From NCBI GenBank assembly GCA_963728445.1, contig CAVSJO010000008.1:1-64000 (forward strand): a DNA stretch of 64,000 nucleotides. The letters run 5' to 3'. Below, one piece after another: positions 57,001 to 64,000 of this stretch. Under the pieces are notes generated by a model. That model was not told the DNA's origin. It was given only the letters and a program-made list of their open reading frames with translations, and made no database searches. The translations under genes were made by a program, and so were the position numbers. This DNA is from CAVSJO01 sp963728445 (GTDB taxonomy: Bacteria; Gemmatimonadota; Gemmatimonadetes; Longimicrobiales; RSA9). Positions within the stretch are counted from its first letter, which is position 1. Each line of letters opens with the position of its first letter.

Positions 57001-58560
57001 TCAGGCTCCAGCCCGCGCGAGTCCCGTCCGGGGCGGGATGGCGGTATCGTCGCTCGCCGTGCGCCGTCGTGCGGCCGGAAGTCGGACGATGAACTCGCTT
57101 CCGCCGGCCGGGGCGTCGAGGACGCCGATCGTGCCGTGGTGCGCATCCACGATCTCGCGGCAGATGGTGAGGCCCAGGCCAACGCCCCGGCCGCGGCTCC
57201 CCCGTCCGCCCGAAGCCTGGTAGAAGCGCTCGAAGATGCGCTCCTTCTCCCCGTCGGGAACCCCCGGGCCCGCGTCGACGACGGAGAGAAATGCCGTCCG
57301 CGCCTCGCCGGGACTGCCACCCCCCCCACCACCCCCGCCGCCGGCGGCGTCCGCAGATCCGGAGTCCAGCCCCGCGCGCACGCTCACGGTGGAGCCCCGC
57401 GGCGAGAACTTCACCGCGTTCTCCAGCAGATTCTCGAGCACACGCGCGATGTGGTCCGGGTCGCACTCGACGATGACCGGCCCGGTCGGCGCTGGCACGT
57501 CGACGGCGATGCCGCGCTCGGTCGCGGCGGGTCGCGCGCGGTCCGCGGTGCGGGCCGCCAGCTCCGCCAGATCGGTGCGCCGGGGCTCGAGCGCGATTGC
57601 CCCGGCCTCGAGGGCGGACAGATCGAGGATCTTGCCGATCATCGCGGCGAGTCGCTCTCCGCTCTCGTGGCTCAGGTCGAGGAGACGCCGCTGCTTCGGC
57701 GTGAGGGGGCCCGGCAGCCCGTCCTGCAGGATGCGGGTGGTCTCCTGCATGGATGCGAGCGGCGTCTTCAGGTCGTGCGAGACCTTGGAGAGGAAGTCCT
57801 GCTTCATCCGGTCAAGCTCCGCCAGGCGCGCGGTCATGCGATTGAAATCGCCGGCCATCTCGGCGAGCTCGCGCTCGGGCCCGGCGTCGATGCGATACTC
57901 GAAATTGCCCGCGGCGACGGCGCGCGTCCCGTCCCGCAGGCGACGGATCGAGACGGCGATGGAGCGGACCACGCTGCCGGCGGCGACCATGCCGAGGAGG
58001 AGCGCGACGACGACGGCGACGAGGGAGACTCCGGCGGCCTTGCGTGCGGATGCGGCGGACTCGGAGAGTCGGCGCAGGGCGGCATCCCGGGAAGCGGCGC
58101 CGAGGCGGGTCATGCGGCCGTCGACGTCGGAGAGGCGGGATCGAAGGGAGGCGAGGGCGGTGCCGGCGGCGGCATCGTCGCCCGTGGCCACGGCGGTCTC
58201 GAAGCGGCTGACGGCCGGCCCGAGCGCCCGCCCGGCCGTCTCCAGGCGGGTCGCCTGCGCCCGCTCGGGCGGCGTGAGGGAATCGCGAACGATGCTGCGG
58301 ATGGTGGTGTCCACCGCCGCGACGGCCTCGTCGAGCTTCGCGCGATAGCCGGGATCTCCGGTCACCCAGTACTTGCTCGCGGCCACGTCGATGGGCTCGA
58401 CCTGCTCCGCGGAGGCCAGGCGCAGGCGCGAGAAGATGGCCGAGACCTCGTAGCTCGTGGCGACTGCGCGGCGCGTGGTGGTCGTGTGGTAGGCCATCAT
58501 CCCGGCGAGAAGGACGGCCAGGAAGCCGAAGGCGCCGGCGAGCTTCGTGGCGACGCTCAC
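57001..58560 (-). CDS. GlrK-like membrane sensor histidine kinase
   Basis: 519 residues from GTG 58560, overlapping the response-regulator stop as GTGA. Two membrane segments (about 8-28 and 170-192) enclose a 140-residue periplasmic sensor. HAMP (SIRRLRDGTRAVAAGNFEYRIDA), HisKA with the phospho-acceptor in LSKVSHDLKTPLASMQ, and HATPase (LENLLENAVKFSPRGS; VVDAGPGVPDGEKERIFERFYQ; GVGLGLTICREIVDAHHG) follow. Between the N-box and the first Gly-rich loop is a block of nine consecutive Gly (about 415-425), absent from typical kinases. The next gene is a lipoprotein. Confidence 0.88.
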   Translation of the reverse strand: MSVATKLAGAFGFLAVLLAGMMAYHTTTTRRAVATSYEVSAIFSRLRLASAEQVEPIDVAASKYWVTGDPGYRAKLDEAVAAVDTTIRSIVRDSLTPPERAQATRLETAGRALGPAVSRFETAVATGDDAAAGTALASLRSRLSDVDGRMTRLGAASRDAALRRLSESAASARKAAGVSLVAVVVALLLGMVAAGSVVRSIAVSIRRLRDGTRAVAAGNFEYRIDAGPERELAEMAGDFNRMTARLAELDRMKQDFLSKVSHDLKTPLASMQETTRILQDGLPGPLTPKQRRLLDLSHESGERLAAMIGKILDLSALEAGAIALEPRRTDLAELAARTADRARPAATERGIAVDVPAPTGPVIVECDPDHIARVLENLLENAVKFSPRGSTVSVRAGLDSGSADAAGGGGGGGGGSPGEARTAFLSVVDAGPGVPDGEKERIFERFYQASGGRGSRGRGVGLGLTICREIVDAHHGTIGVLDAPAGGSEFIVRLPAARRRTASDDTAIPPRTGLARAGA

Positions 58561-59471
58561 GACGCGTCCTCGTCCGCCCACGCCTTCAGGCGATTCCGGA
58601 TCGTCTTCACGTCCAAACCGAGCCGCCTGGCGGCCTCTGCCTTGTTGTTGCCCACCATCTCGAGCGTCTTGAGGATGAGGCGCCGCTCGGCCTCGGCCGC
58701 GGTGATGCCGACGGGAAGGAGCAGAGTCGGCTCGCCGCCCGGCGACTGGGCGCGCAGATACGCGGGCAGGTCCGACGTCTGGATCCAGCCGTCCCGGGCG
58801 ACGATCACGGCGCGCTCGATGGTGTTTCGCAGCTCCCGGACGTTCCCGGGCCACGGGTACGCTTCCAGGCGCGCAGCCGCGTCAGGGGCGAGTCCTTCGA
58901 CGCGCATCCCGTGGCGCGCGTCGCAGTCCAGAATGAACCGCTGGACGAGGAGGGGCAGGTCCTCGAGTCGCTCGCGCAGCGGAGGCAGGGCCACCTCGAA
59001 GACGCTGAGGCGGTAGAACAGGTCCTCCCGCAGCGAGCCCGAGCGCACCGCCTCGGCGGTGTCGCGATTCGTCGCAGCCAGGACCCGGACGTCGAAGGTG
59101 GTCTCCCGGCTCGCGCCGAGGCGCCGCACCCGTCCCTCCTCCAGGATCCGCAGCAGCTTCGGCTGGAGCGTGGCCGGCATCTCGGCGATCTCGTCCAGCA
59201 GGAGCGTCCCCCCGTTCGCCAGCTCGAAGCAGCCCGGCCTCGAGCGGACCGCGCCGGTGAACGCGCCCTTCTCGTGGCCGAACAGCTCGCTCTCGATCAG
59301 CCCCTCCGGAATGGCGGCCGCGTTCACGGCGATGAACGGGCCCTCGCTGCGCGGGCTCAGCTCGTGGATGGTCCGCGCCGCCATCTCCTTCCCCGTGCCG
59401 CTCTCGCCGGTGAGGATGGCCGGCGCGTCCGTGGGGGCGAGGACCTGGATCGCTCGATACACCTGCCGCAT
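58557..59471 (-). CDS. Sigma-54-activating response regulator, AAA+ and Fis domains (C-terminal piece)
   Basis: 304 residues if read from ATG 59471. The AAA+ domain has Walker A GESGTGKE, the sigma54-contacting GAFTGA loop (HEKGAFTGA), Walker B LLLDEIAEMP, and the second-region ATNRD. The C-terminal Fis-type helix-turn-helix reads NNKAEAARRLGLDVKTIRNRLK. The usual start of the AAA+ region (SLVGRSRAMRQ) lies in the same frame just before ATG 59471. The receiver domain is in another frame upstream, so this is the C-terminal half of one NtrC-type regulator split by a one-base shift near 59497-59500. Deleting one G would fuse the pieces as ...ERGSGLGSLVGRSRAMRQ.... Confidence 0.85.
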   Translation of the reverse strand: MRQVYRAIQVLAPTDAPAILTGESGTGKEMAARTIHELSPRSEGPFIAVNAAAIPEGLIESELFGHEKGAFTGAVRSRPGCFELANGGTLLLDEIAEMPATLQPKLLRILEEGRVRRLGASRETTFDVRVLAATNRDTAEAVRSGSLREDLFYRLSVFEVALPPLRERLEDLPLLVQRFILDCDARHGMRVEGLAPDAAARLEAYPWPGNVRELRNTIERAVIVARDGWIQTSDLPAYLRAQSPGGEPTLLLPVGITAAEAERRLILKTLEMVGNNKAEAARRLGLDVKTIRNRLKAWADEDAS

Positions 59472-59497
59472 CGCGCGGCTGCGCCCGACGAGCGACC

Positions 59498-59928
59498 CCG
59501 AGGCCCGAGCCGCGCTCGAGGCGATCCGTCAGCGCGCGCACTTCCCGCCGCCGCGAGCGCTCGTCCGCGAGGTCCTCCAGCACCGCTTTCAGCTTCGGGT
59601 AGTCCAGCGGCTTCAACAGGAAGTCCCGCGCGCCGTGCTTCATCGCCTCGACCGCCACGTCGACCCGCCCGTGCGCCGTCACGAGGATCACGGTGCAGTC
59701 CCGGTCCTCCTGTTTCAGGCGACGCAGCAGCTCGACCCCCGACGCGTCCGGCAGCACGACGTCGGAGATCACGACCTCCGGCACGTGCTCCCGCATCAGG
59801 CGACTCGCCTCCTCGGCGTCCTCCGCCACCGTGACGTCGTGCCCCCACGCCCCGATCCGCATCGACAATACTTCGAGCACCGCCGGCTCGTCGTCGACGA
59901 CCATGACGCTGAGAGGAATTCCCGCCAT
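59498..59928 (-). CDS. Receiver domain of the split sigma-54 response regulator (N-terminal piece)
   Basis: About 143 residues from ATG 59928 (MAGIPLSVMVVDDEP); an in-frame ATG at 59946 is an alternative. Acidic pocket Asp12-Asp13 and phospho-acceptor Asp56 (VVISDVVLP) are present, as are the Thr in ILVTAHG and the Lys in LLKPLDYPKL. A helix (LKAVLEDLADERSRRREVRALTDRLERGSG) then leads to the AAA+ domain. The frame beyond the CCCC at 59497-59500 is nonsense and continues as a shadow frame, so the 3' limit given marks where homology ends. It pairs with the kinase beginning at 58560. Confidence 0.8.
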
Positions 59929-60050
59929 ACGCGCCCGCGGCTCCATTGGGAGAGAGAACCTGCGCAGCCGTGCAAGTCTTCTGCCGCGGAAGTGGAAGGG
60001 GACGACTGAGGGGGTGCCGGAGAGAGGATCGGCAGGGCGTCGAGCGGGCC

Positions 60051-61607
60051 TCAGCGCTCCGGCTCGGCGGTTCCGCCGAACAGCTCCTTCACGGCAGGCT
60101 TCGTCACCTTGCCCAGGGCGTTCCGCGGCAGCTCGGAGAGGAACAGGAAGTCCTTCGGGACCTTGTAGGGCGCGAGACGCTCCCTCGCGTAGCCGCGCAG
60201 CTCCGCGGCGTCCGGTTCCCGGGCACCTCGCGCCACCACCGCCGCGCACACCCGCTCCCCCCAATCGGGGTCCGGCACGCCGACGACGGCGCAGTCCGCC
60301 ACCTGCGGGTGCGCGCGCAGCACGTCCTCGATCTCCAGGGCGGAGACCTTTTCGCCGCCGGTCTTCAGGATGTCGACGGACTCCCGCCCGAGAATCCGGT
60401 ACGCGCCGTCCTCCACCACCGCCCGATCCCCGGTCCGGAACCAGCCGTCGCGACTGAACGCGGCCGCCGTGGCGTCGGGACGGCGCCAGTACTCGCGGAA
60501 GACGCCGGCACCCCGCACCTGCACCTGTCCCGGCTCGCCCTCCTCCACCGGAACATCGTCCTCGTCAGCCAGCCGGACCTGCATGCCGGGGAGAGGCCGG
60601 CCCACGTGTCCCGGGCGACGCTCGCCCTCGAGCGGATTCGACAGGGCCATCCCGATCTCCGTCATGCCGTAACGCTCCAGGAGCCGGTGCCCCGTGATCT
60701 CCTCCCATCGCTCGAGCGTCGGGACCGGCAGCGCCGCCGACCCGGACACCATGAGCCGCAGGCGACGGGCGCCGGCGCTCCAGGACCGGCGCGTATCCGC
60801 GTCCGCCGCCTCCCACGCGCCGATCAGCCGCCGGTACAGCGTCGGCACCGCCATGTAGAGGGTCAGGTCCCCCGAGCGAAAACGGTCCCAGACTGCGGGG
60901 GCGTCGAACGCCGGCAGGATCTCGCACACGGCGCCCGACCACAGGGCGCACGTCAGCACGTTGATGATGCCGTGCACGTGGTGCAGCGGCAGGGTCAGGA
61001 GTATGCGGTCGTCCGCCGACCAGCCCCACGCGCCCACGAGGGCGCGCACCTGCGCCTCGTTGTTGCCGTGGGTCGTGACCACGCCCTTCGGACGGCCCGT
61101 CGTGCCGGACGTGTAGAGCATCATGGCGCCCCGGTCGTCCGCGAGCGCGGGCAGCGACCGCGGCGGGCCGGCCGCCAGCAGCTCCGGGGTGGTGAGGACG
61201 GACAGGCCCCGCTCGGCGGCGACGCCGCCCACACGCTCCGCCAGCGAGGGGTGCGCCACGACGGTCTCCGGCGCGGCGTCGTCCAGCACGTACGCCAGCT
61301 CGGCCGGCGGGTGGGAGACCGCCATCGGCACCGCCACACCGCCCGCGCGCCAGATCGCCCACTGCGTCGCGACGTAGTCCCAGCCTGGCGGCACGAGGAA
61401 CGCGACCCGGGCGCTGGTGAGATCGTCGCGACCGTTCAGCAGCCGGGCGGCCGCGGACGCGGACGTCGCCAGCAGCTCGGCGTAGGTGAAGCGCCCCTCG
61501 GGCGCCACGACCGCCAGGCGCTCGCCGAACCCGGGGGCGCGGGCGAAGAGCTCGACTTCCGCCGCGCCGCCCGTCCCACCCTTCCCGCGATGACCGGGGG
61601 CGCTCAT
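60051..61607 (-). CDS. matB: Malonyl-CoA synthetase-like AMP-forming ligase (MatB/ACSF3-like)
   Basis: 518 residues. The ATG overlaps the madM stop as ATGA. Acyl-AMP motifs: MLYTSGTTGRPKGVVTTH (P-loop), TLPLHHVHGIINVL, MVSGSAALP, LERYGMTEIGMALSNPLEGERRPGHVGRPLPGMQVR, WFRTGDRAVVEDGAYRILGR, and the C-terminal lysine region RNALGKVTKPAV. The HHVHGI, GMALSNP and GRPLPG segments are those seen in malonyl/methylmalonyl-CoA synthetases of the MatB/ACSF3 group. With the MadL/MadM transporter upstream, the enzyme should convert imported malonate plus CoA and ATP to malonyl-CoA in the cytoplasm. Confidence 0.85.
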   Translation of the reverse strand: MSAPGHRGKGGTGGAAEVELFARAPGFGERLAVVAPEGRFTYAELLATSASAAARLLNGRDDLTSARVAFLVPPGWDYVATQWAIWRAGGVAVPMAVSHPPAELAYVLDDAAPETVVAHPSLAERVGGVAAERGLSVLTTPELLAAGPPRSLPALADDRGAMMLYTSGTTGRPKGVVTTHGNNEAQVRALVGAWGWSADDRILLTLPLHHVHGIINVLTCALWSGAVCEILPAFDAPAVWDRFRSGDLTLYMAVPTLYRRLIGAWEAADADTRRSWSAGARRLRLMVSGSAALPVPTLERWEEITGHRLLERYGMTEIGMALSNPLEGERRPGHVGRPLPGMQVRLADEDDVPVEEGEPGQVQVRGAGVFREYWRRPDATAAAFSRDGWFRTGDRAVVEDGAYRILGRESVDILKTGGEKVSALEIEDVLRAHPQVADCAVVGVPDPDWGERVCAAVVARGAREPDAAELRGYARERLAPYKVPKDFLFLSELPRNALGKVTKPAVKELFGGTAEPER

Positions 61608-62377
61608 CCGAACATCGCCCGGATGGTGAAGAACACGACCGACGGACCCAGCAGGCAGCCGAGGCCTGTGTAGAACGTCGCCGTCATGGCGCCGTAGGGG
61701 ACGAGCTTCTCGTCCGTCGCCGCGAGTCCGCCCGCGACGCCGCTCGTTGTGCCCATCAACCCACCGTACACGAGCGCCGAGCGCGGGTTGTCCAGCCCGA
61801 TGTAGCGGGCCACGAAGGGGGTGCCGGTCATCACCAGCACGGACTTCACGAGCCCCGCGGCGATGCTGAGGGCGATCACGTCCGAGGACGCGCCGATCGC
61901 GGTGCCCGTCACCGGACCGACGATGTAGGTCGCGGCGCCGGCCCCGATGGTCGTCATGGCAACGGGGTCCCGGTAGCCGAAGAACCACGCCACGGTGGCC
62001 CCGACGACGAACGAGCCCAGCACCCCGACCAGGAGCGACACGACGGCGCCGACGCCCGCTCTGCGGATCTCGTCGAGGCTGACTCCGAACGCCGTCGCCA
62101 CGATGGCGAAGTCCCGCAGCATGGACCCGCCCAGCAACCCGACGCCGGCCAGGACGGGGATGTCGGCCAGGCCCTGCTTTCCGCCCGTTTCCACCCCGCC
62201 GACGTAGGCCAGGAGCAGTCCGGCGAGGATGGCGATGGCGGAGCCGTGGACGCGGCCCGCCGTCAGCCTGTCGGAAAGCAGGTACGACAGCCAGACGACG
62301 ACGCCCACGAACGCGAACGCGGTCACGAGCCCGTTCCCGGCCAGCACGTCCGACAGGATGTCCGCCACGCCGGTCAC
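61604..62377 (-). CDS. madM: Malonate transporter subunit MadM
   Basis: 257 residues from GTG 62377, overlapping the madL stop as GTGA. About eight membrane helices: ILSDVLAGNGLVTAFAFVGVVVWLSYLLSD, HGSAIAILAGLLLAYVGGVE, DIPVLAGVGLLGGSMLRDFAIVATAFGV, VGAVVSLLVGVLGSFVVGATVAWFFGYRDP, IGAGAATYIVGPVTGTAIGASSDVIALSIAAGLVKSVLVM. The central GAGAATYIVGPVTGTAIGASSDVIALSIA is the hallmark block of MadM. It forms a sodium- or proton-coupled malonate importer with MadL. The gene order madL-madM-matB makes malonate uptake and activation one operon. Confidence 0.9.
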   Translation of the reverse strand: MTGVADILSDVLAGNGLVTAFAFVGVVVWLSYLLSDRLTAGRVHGSAIAILAGLLLAYVGGVETGGKQGLADIPVLAGVGLLGGSMLRDFAIVATAFGVSLDEIRRAGVGAVVSLLVGVLGSFVVGATVAWFFGYRDPVAMTTIGAGAATYIVGPVTGTAIGASSDVIALSIAAGLVKSVLVMTGTPFVARYIGLDNPRSALVYGGLMGTTSGVAGGLAATDEKLVPYGAMTATFYTGLGCLLGPSVVFFTIRAMFG

Positions 62378-62787
62378 GCGGGTCCTTCCTCGGTCGGTCC
62401 CGGCGCGAGCGTGCCGGCTCCACCGGCCTCGGGGTCCCGGCCGATCCGGCTCAGCACGGGCACGAGCAGGAAGCTGAGGAACACGGCCAGGGCGCCCGCC
62501 AGGATCGCGGCCGGGCCGCCCTTGACCGCGGCGATGACGTTCTGCTTCGCGGCCATCGCCACGACGATGGGGATGTAGACCGCGCTCCAGAACAGGACAC
62601 CCTGGCGGGTCAGGGGCTTCAGCCCGCCGCGCTTCCGGAGCGCGTCCGAGAGGACGATGAGAAGGAACATCGCGATCCCCACGCCGCCGACGTTCGCCTG
62701 GACGCCGATGATCGCGCCGAGGACGTCCCCGACGAAGATGCCGACGAGCATGCACACCGCCAGCAGCGCGACGCCGTAGATGACCAT
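62374..62787 (-). CDS. madL: Malonate transporter subunit MadL
   Basis: 137 residues, about four membrane helices: VIYGVALLAVCMLVGIFVGDVLGAIIGVQANVGGVGIAMFLLIVLSDALR, QGVLFWSAVYIPIVVAMAAKQNVIAAVKGGPAAILAGALAVFLSFLLVPVLSRIG. GVQANVGGVGIAM is the characteristic MadL segment. The hydrophilic C-terminal tail (about 115-137) is Gly/Glu-rich. It starts 6 bases after the stop of a serine hydrolase gene, so that gene may belong to the same transcript. Confidence 0.9.
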   Translation of the reverse strand: MVIYGVALLAVCMLVGIFVGDVLGAIIGVQANVGGVGIAMFLLIVLSDALRKRGGLKPLTRQGVLFWSAVYIPIVVAMAAKQNVIAAVKGGPAAILAGALAVFLSFLLVPVLSRIGRDPEAGGAGTLAPGPTEEGPA

Positions 62788-62793
62788 GCTCGC

Positions 62794-64000
62794 CTACGCC
62801 CCGCCCGCGGCGGGCACGGCCCGCATGAGCGTCTCGAGCCCGTCCCGCAGGGCGCGGCCCCCGGCCCGCGCTCCCCGGTACTTCCCCAGCCGCACCACCA
62901 CCAGGTGCCGGCTCGGGATCAGGATCGTGTACTGGCCGCCGGCGCCCGCGAAGAAGGTCGCCTCCTTCGGCACGGGGAACGAGCCCGTTCCGTTCACCCA
63001 CTGGAAGGCGCCGCCGTACTCCGGGCGCCCGTCCACGACCCACGCCGGCGCCAGCGTGCGCGCGTACTCCGCGTAGCCCTCGGGCAGGATGCGCTCCCCG
63101 TTCCAGACGCCGTCCTGGATCCACAGGTTGCCCAGCCGCGCCCAGTCCCGGGCCGCCAGGAAGTCGTAGCCCTGGCAGAGGAAGTCGCCGTAGGGATCGG
63201 TCTCGATGACGGCGTCCCGGATGCCGATCCTGTCGAAGAGCGCCCGCTGCGGGAAGGCGTGGTAGTCGTCGCCCCGCTTCTCCACGGCCAGCCGGATCAG
63301 GTAGTTGGTCAGCACCGGGTCCGTGTTGCGGTAGCGGCCCACCGTGTTGGGCGGCCACTCCTGCGGGCGCGTCGCGGCGTAGTGGAAGGAGTTCACCCGC
63401 CCGGTATAGAGGTACAGGTGGTCCGGGTATCCCTTCGTGGAGTCGAAGTCCGGGTCCTGCGGCGCCCGGATGCGCAGCCCCGACGACATGCGCATGATGT
63501 CCCCGATGCGGATCTTCTGCCTCGCGTCGCCCTCCGTCTGCCATTCGGGGATCGGCGCCGGCTGCCAGAGCTCGTACGCACCCTGCTGGATGAGCACGCC
63601 CATCATCGTGCCGGTCAGGCTCTTGCCCATGGACCAGCTCTCCAGCGGCGTGTGGATGCCGATGCCGTCGCCGTACCGCTCGCCGACGATACGGCCGTCG
63701 TACGTGACGACGACCGCCTCCGTCATGGCCTCCGGCGGTCCGAACGCCTCGTCCACCGCCTGCCGGACCAGCGCCGTGTCGAGCCCGGGCGGCGGCGGCG
63801 CGTCGGAGACGACGTCGCCCATCGGCCAGGGCGTCGTGGCGGCGTCCGGCAGGTCCGGCTTCACCCACTCCGGCGTGAAGTGGATCGAGTCCTCCCCGAT
63901 GACCCGCGTGACGCATCCCTGGCTCTTGTACCGCTTCGCGGCCAGCACGACGCCGGACGGGAGCGTCAGCCGCACCTCCTCCCGCTGCCGGTCCACCACG
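62794..64000 (-). CDS. Serine hydrolase of the beta-lactamase/NylB-like family (partial, 5' end off window)
   Basis: About 401 visible residues; the frame is open to the window edge (base 64000), so the N-terminus and any signal peptide are missing. The visible start reads VDRQREEVRLTLPSGVVLAAKRYKSQGCV, then VVTYDGRIVGERYGDGIG. The catalytic SxxK motif is in SWSMGKSLTG, with a YxN-like YRNTDPVLTN and IMRMSSGLRIR. The sequence resembles 6-aminohexanoate-dimer hydrolase (NylB-type) relatives, which act on amides and esters. It ends 6 bases before madL, so it may supply or process a malonate-type substrate, or simply share the operon. Confidence 0.82.
   Translation of the reverse strand, partial: VVDRQREEVRLTLPSGVVLAAKRYKSQGCVTRVIGEDSIHFTPEWVKPDLPDAATTPWPMGDVVSDAPPPPGLDTALVRQAVDEAFGPPEAMTEAVVVTYDGRIVGERYGDGIGIHTPLESWSMGKSLTGTMMGVLIQQGAYELWQPAPIPEWQTEGDARQKIRIGDIMRMSSGLRIRAPQDPDFDSTKGYPDHLYLYTGRVNSFHYAATRPQEWPPNTVGRYRNTDPVLTNYLIRLAVEKRGDDYHAFPQRALFDRIGIRDAVIETDPYGDFLCQGYDFLAARDWARLGNLWIQDGVWNGERILPEGYAEYARTLAPAWVVDGRPEYGGAFQWVNGTGSFPVPKEATFFAGAGGQYTILIPSRHLVVVRLGKYRGARAGGRALRDGLETLMRAVPAAGGA

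Overview
The window is very GC-rich (about 70% by eye) and gene-dense, and it comes from a diderm bacterium. It encodes a TonB-like energy transducer, a TonB-plug/carboxypeptidase-regulatory protein, a family 9 (heptosyltransferase-like) glycosyltransferase, many lipoproteins and many secreted hydrolases. The mix of long BNR/sortilin-type beta-propeller proteins, secreted amidases and peptidases, MadLM, DUF4396 and similar families resembles Gemmatimonadota. That placement is an inference from gene content and composition. I see no rRNA, tRNA, insertion sequence, phage gene or CRISPR array.

Layout. 0-10 kb: the end of a large Ig/FN3 surface protein, a CocE/NonD-type hydrolase, a convergent sulfur pair (a TsdA-like thiosulfate dehydrogenase and a persulfide-dioxygenase/rhodanese protein), an MscS channel, a BNR lipoprotein and rsmD. 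10-14 kb: a phosphate operon on the minus strand, pstC-pstA-pstB-pstS, with a shared Pho-box-like element before pstC and before pstS. 14-25 kb: two small envelope proteins, an M20D amidohydrolase coupled to a Tat-exported amidase, a GT9 glycosyltransferase, a repeat- and hairpin-rich spacer, a SpoU rRNA methyltransferase, a subtilisin-like protease with a suspected C-terminal frameshift, and an ATP-grasp/zinc-metallopeptidase pair bracketed by two near-identical hairpins. 25-34 kb: an 1101-residue BNR protein, DUF4396, a MarR-FMN reductase-YceI module with matching operators, and a nickel/cobalt ECF transporter (cbiM-cbiQ-cbiO). 34-47 kb: L,D-transpeptidase, M3 oligopeptidase, TonB-like protein, glutamine amidotransferase, BNR+MoaD pair, S10 carboxypeptidase, infA, ada, DUF2231/TPR protein and a sensor kinase. 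47-56 kb: a second amidase, TonB-plug protein, APC permease, beta-lactamase-fold hydrolase, an exosortase-type CPBP protease overlapping a ChaN-like protein, and a cyclic-nucleotide-domain kinase. 56-64 kb: a GlrR-GlrK-QseG-like regulatory locus whose response regulator carries an apparent 1-base frameshift, then a malonate operon (serine hydrolase, madL, madM, malonyl-CoA synthetase) that runs off the right edge.

Functionally the region looks like the equipment of a peptide- and amide-scavenging heterotroph. There are at least ten secreted or periplasmic hydrolases, uptake systems for phosphate, Ni/Co, malonate and amino acids, and a small sulfur-oxidation module. Many same-strand neighbours share a 4-base ATGA or GTGA overlap. 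Several convergent pairs end within a few bases of each other.

The observations most worth a second look are the over-represented palindrome GCGACGTCGC (15 copies by manual count), the ATP-grasp/metallopeptidase pair, the structured spacer near 20.0-20.3 kb, the two suspected frameshifts (23.0 kb and 59.5 kb), the MarR operator architecture, and the malonate operon with its attached secreted-type hydrolase.
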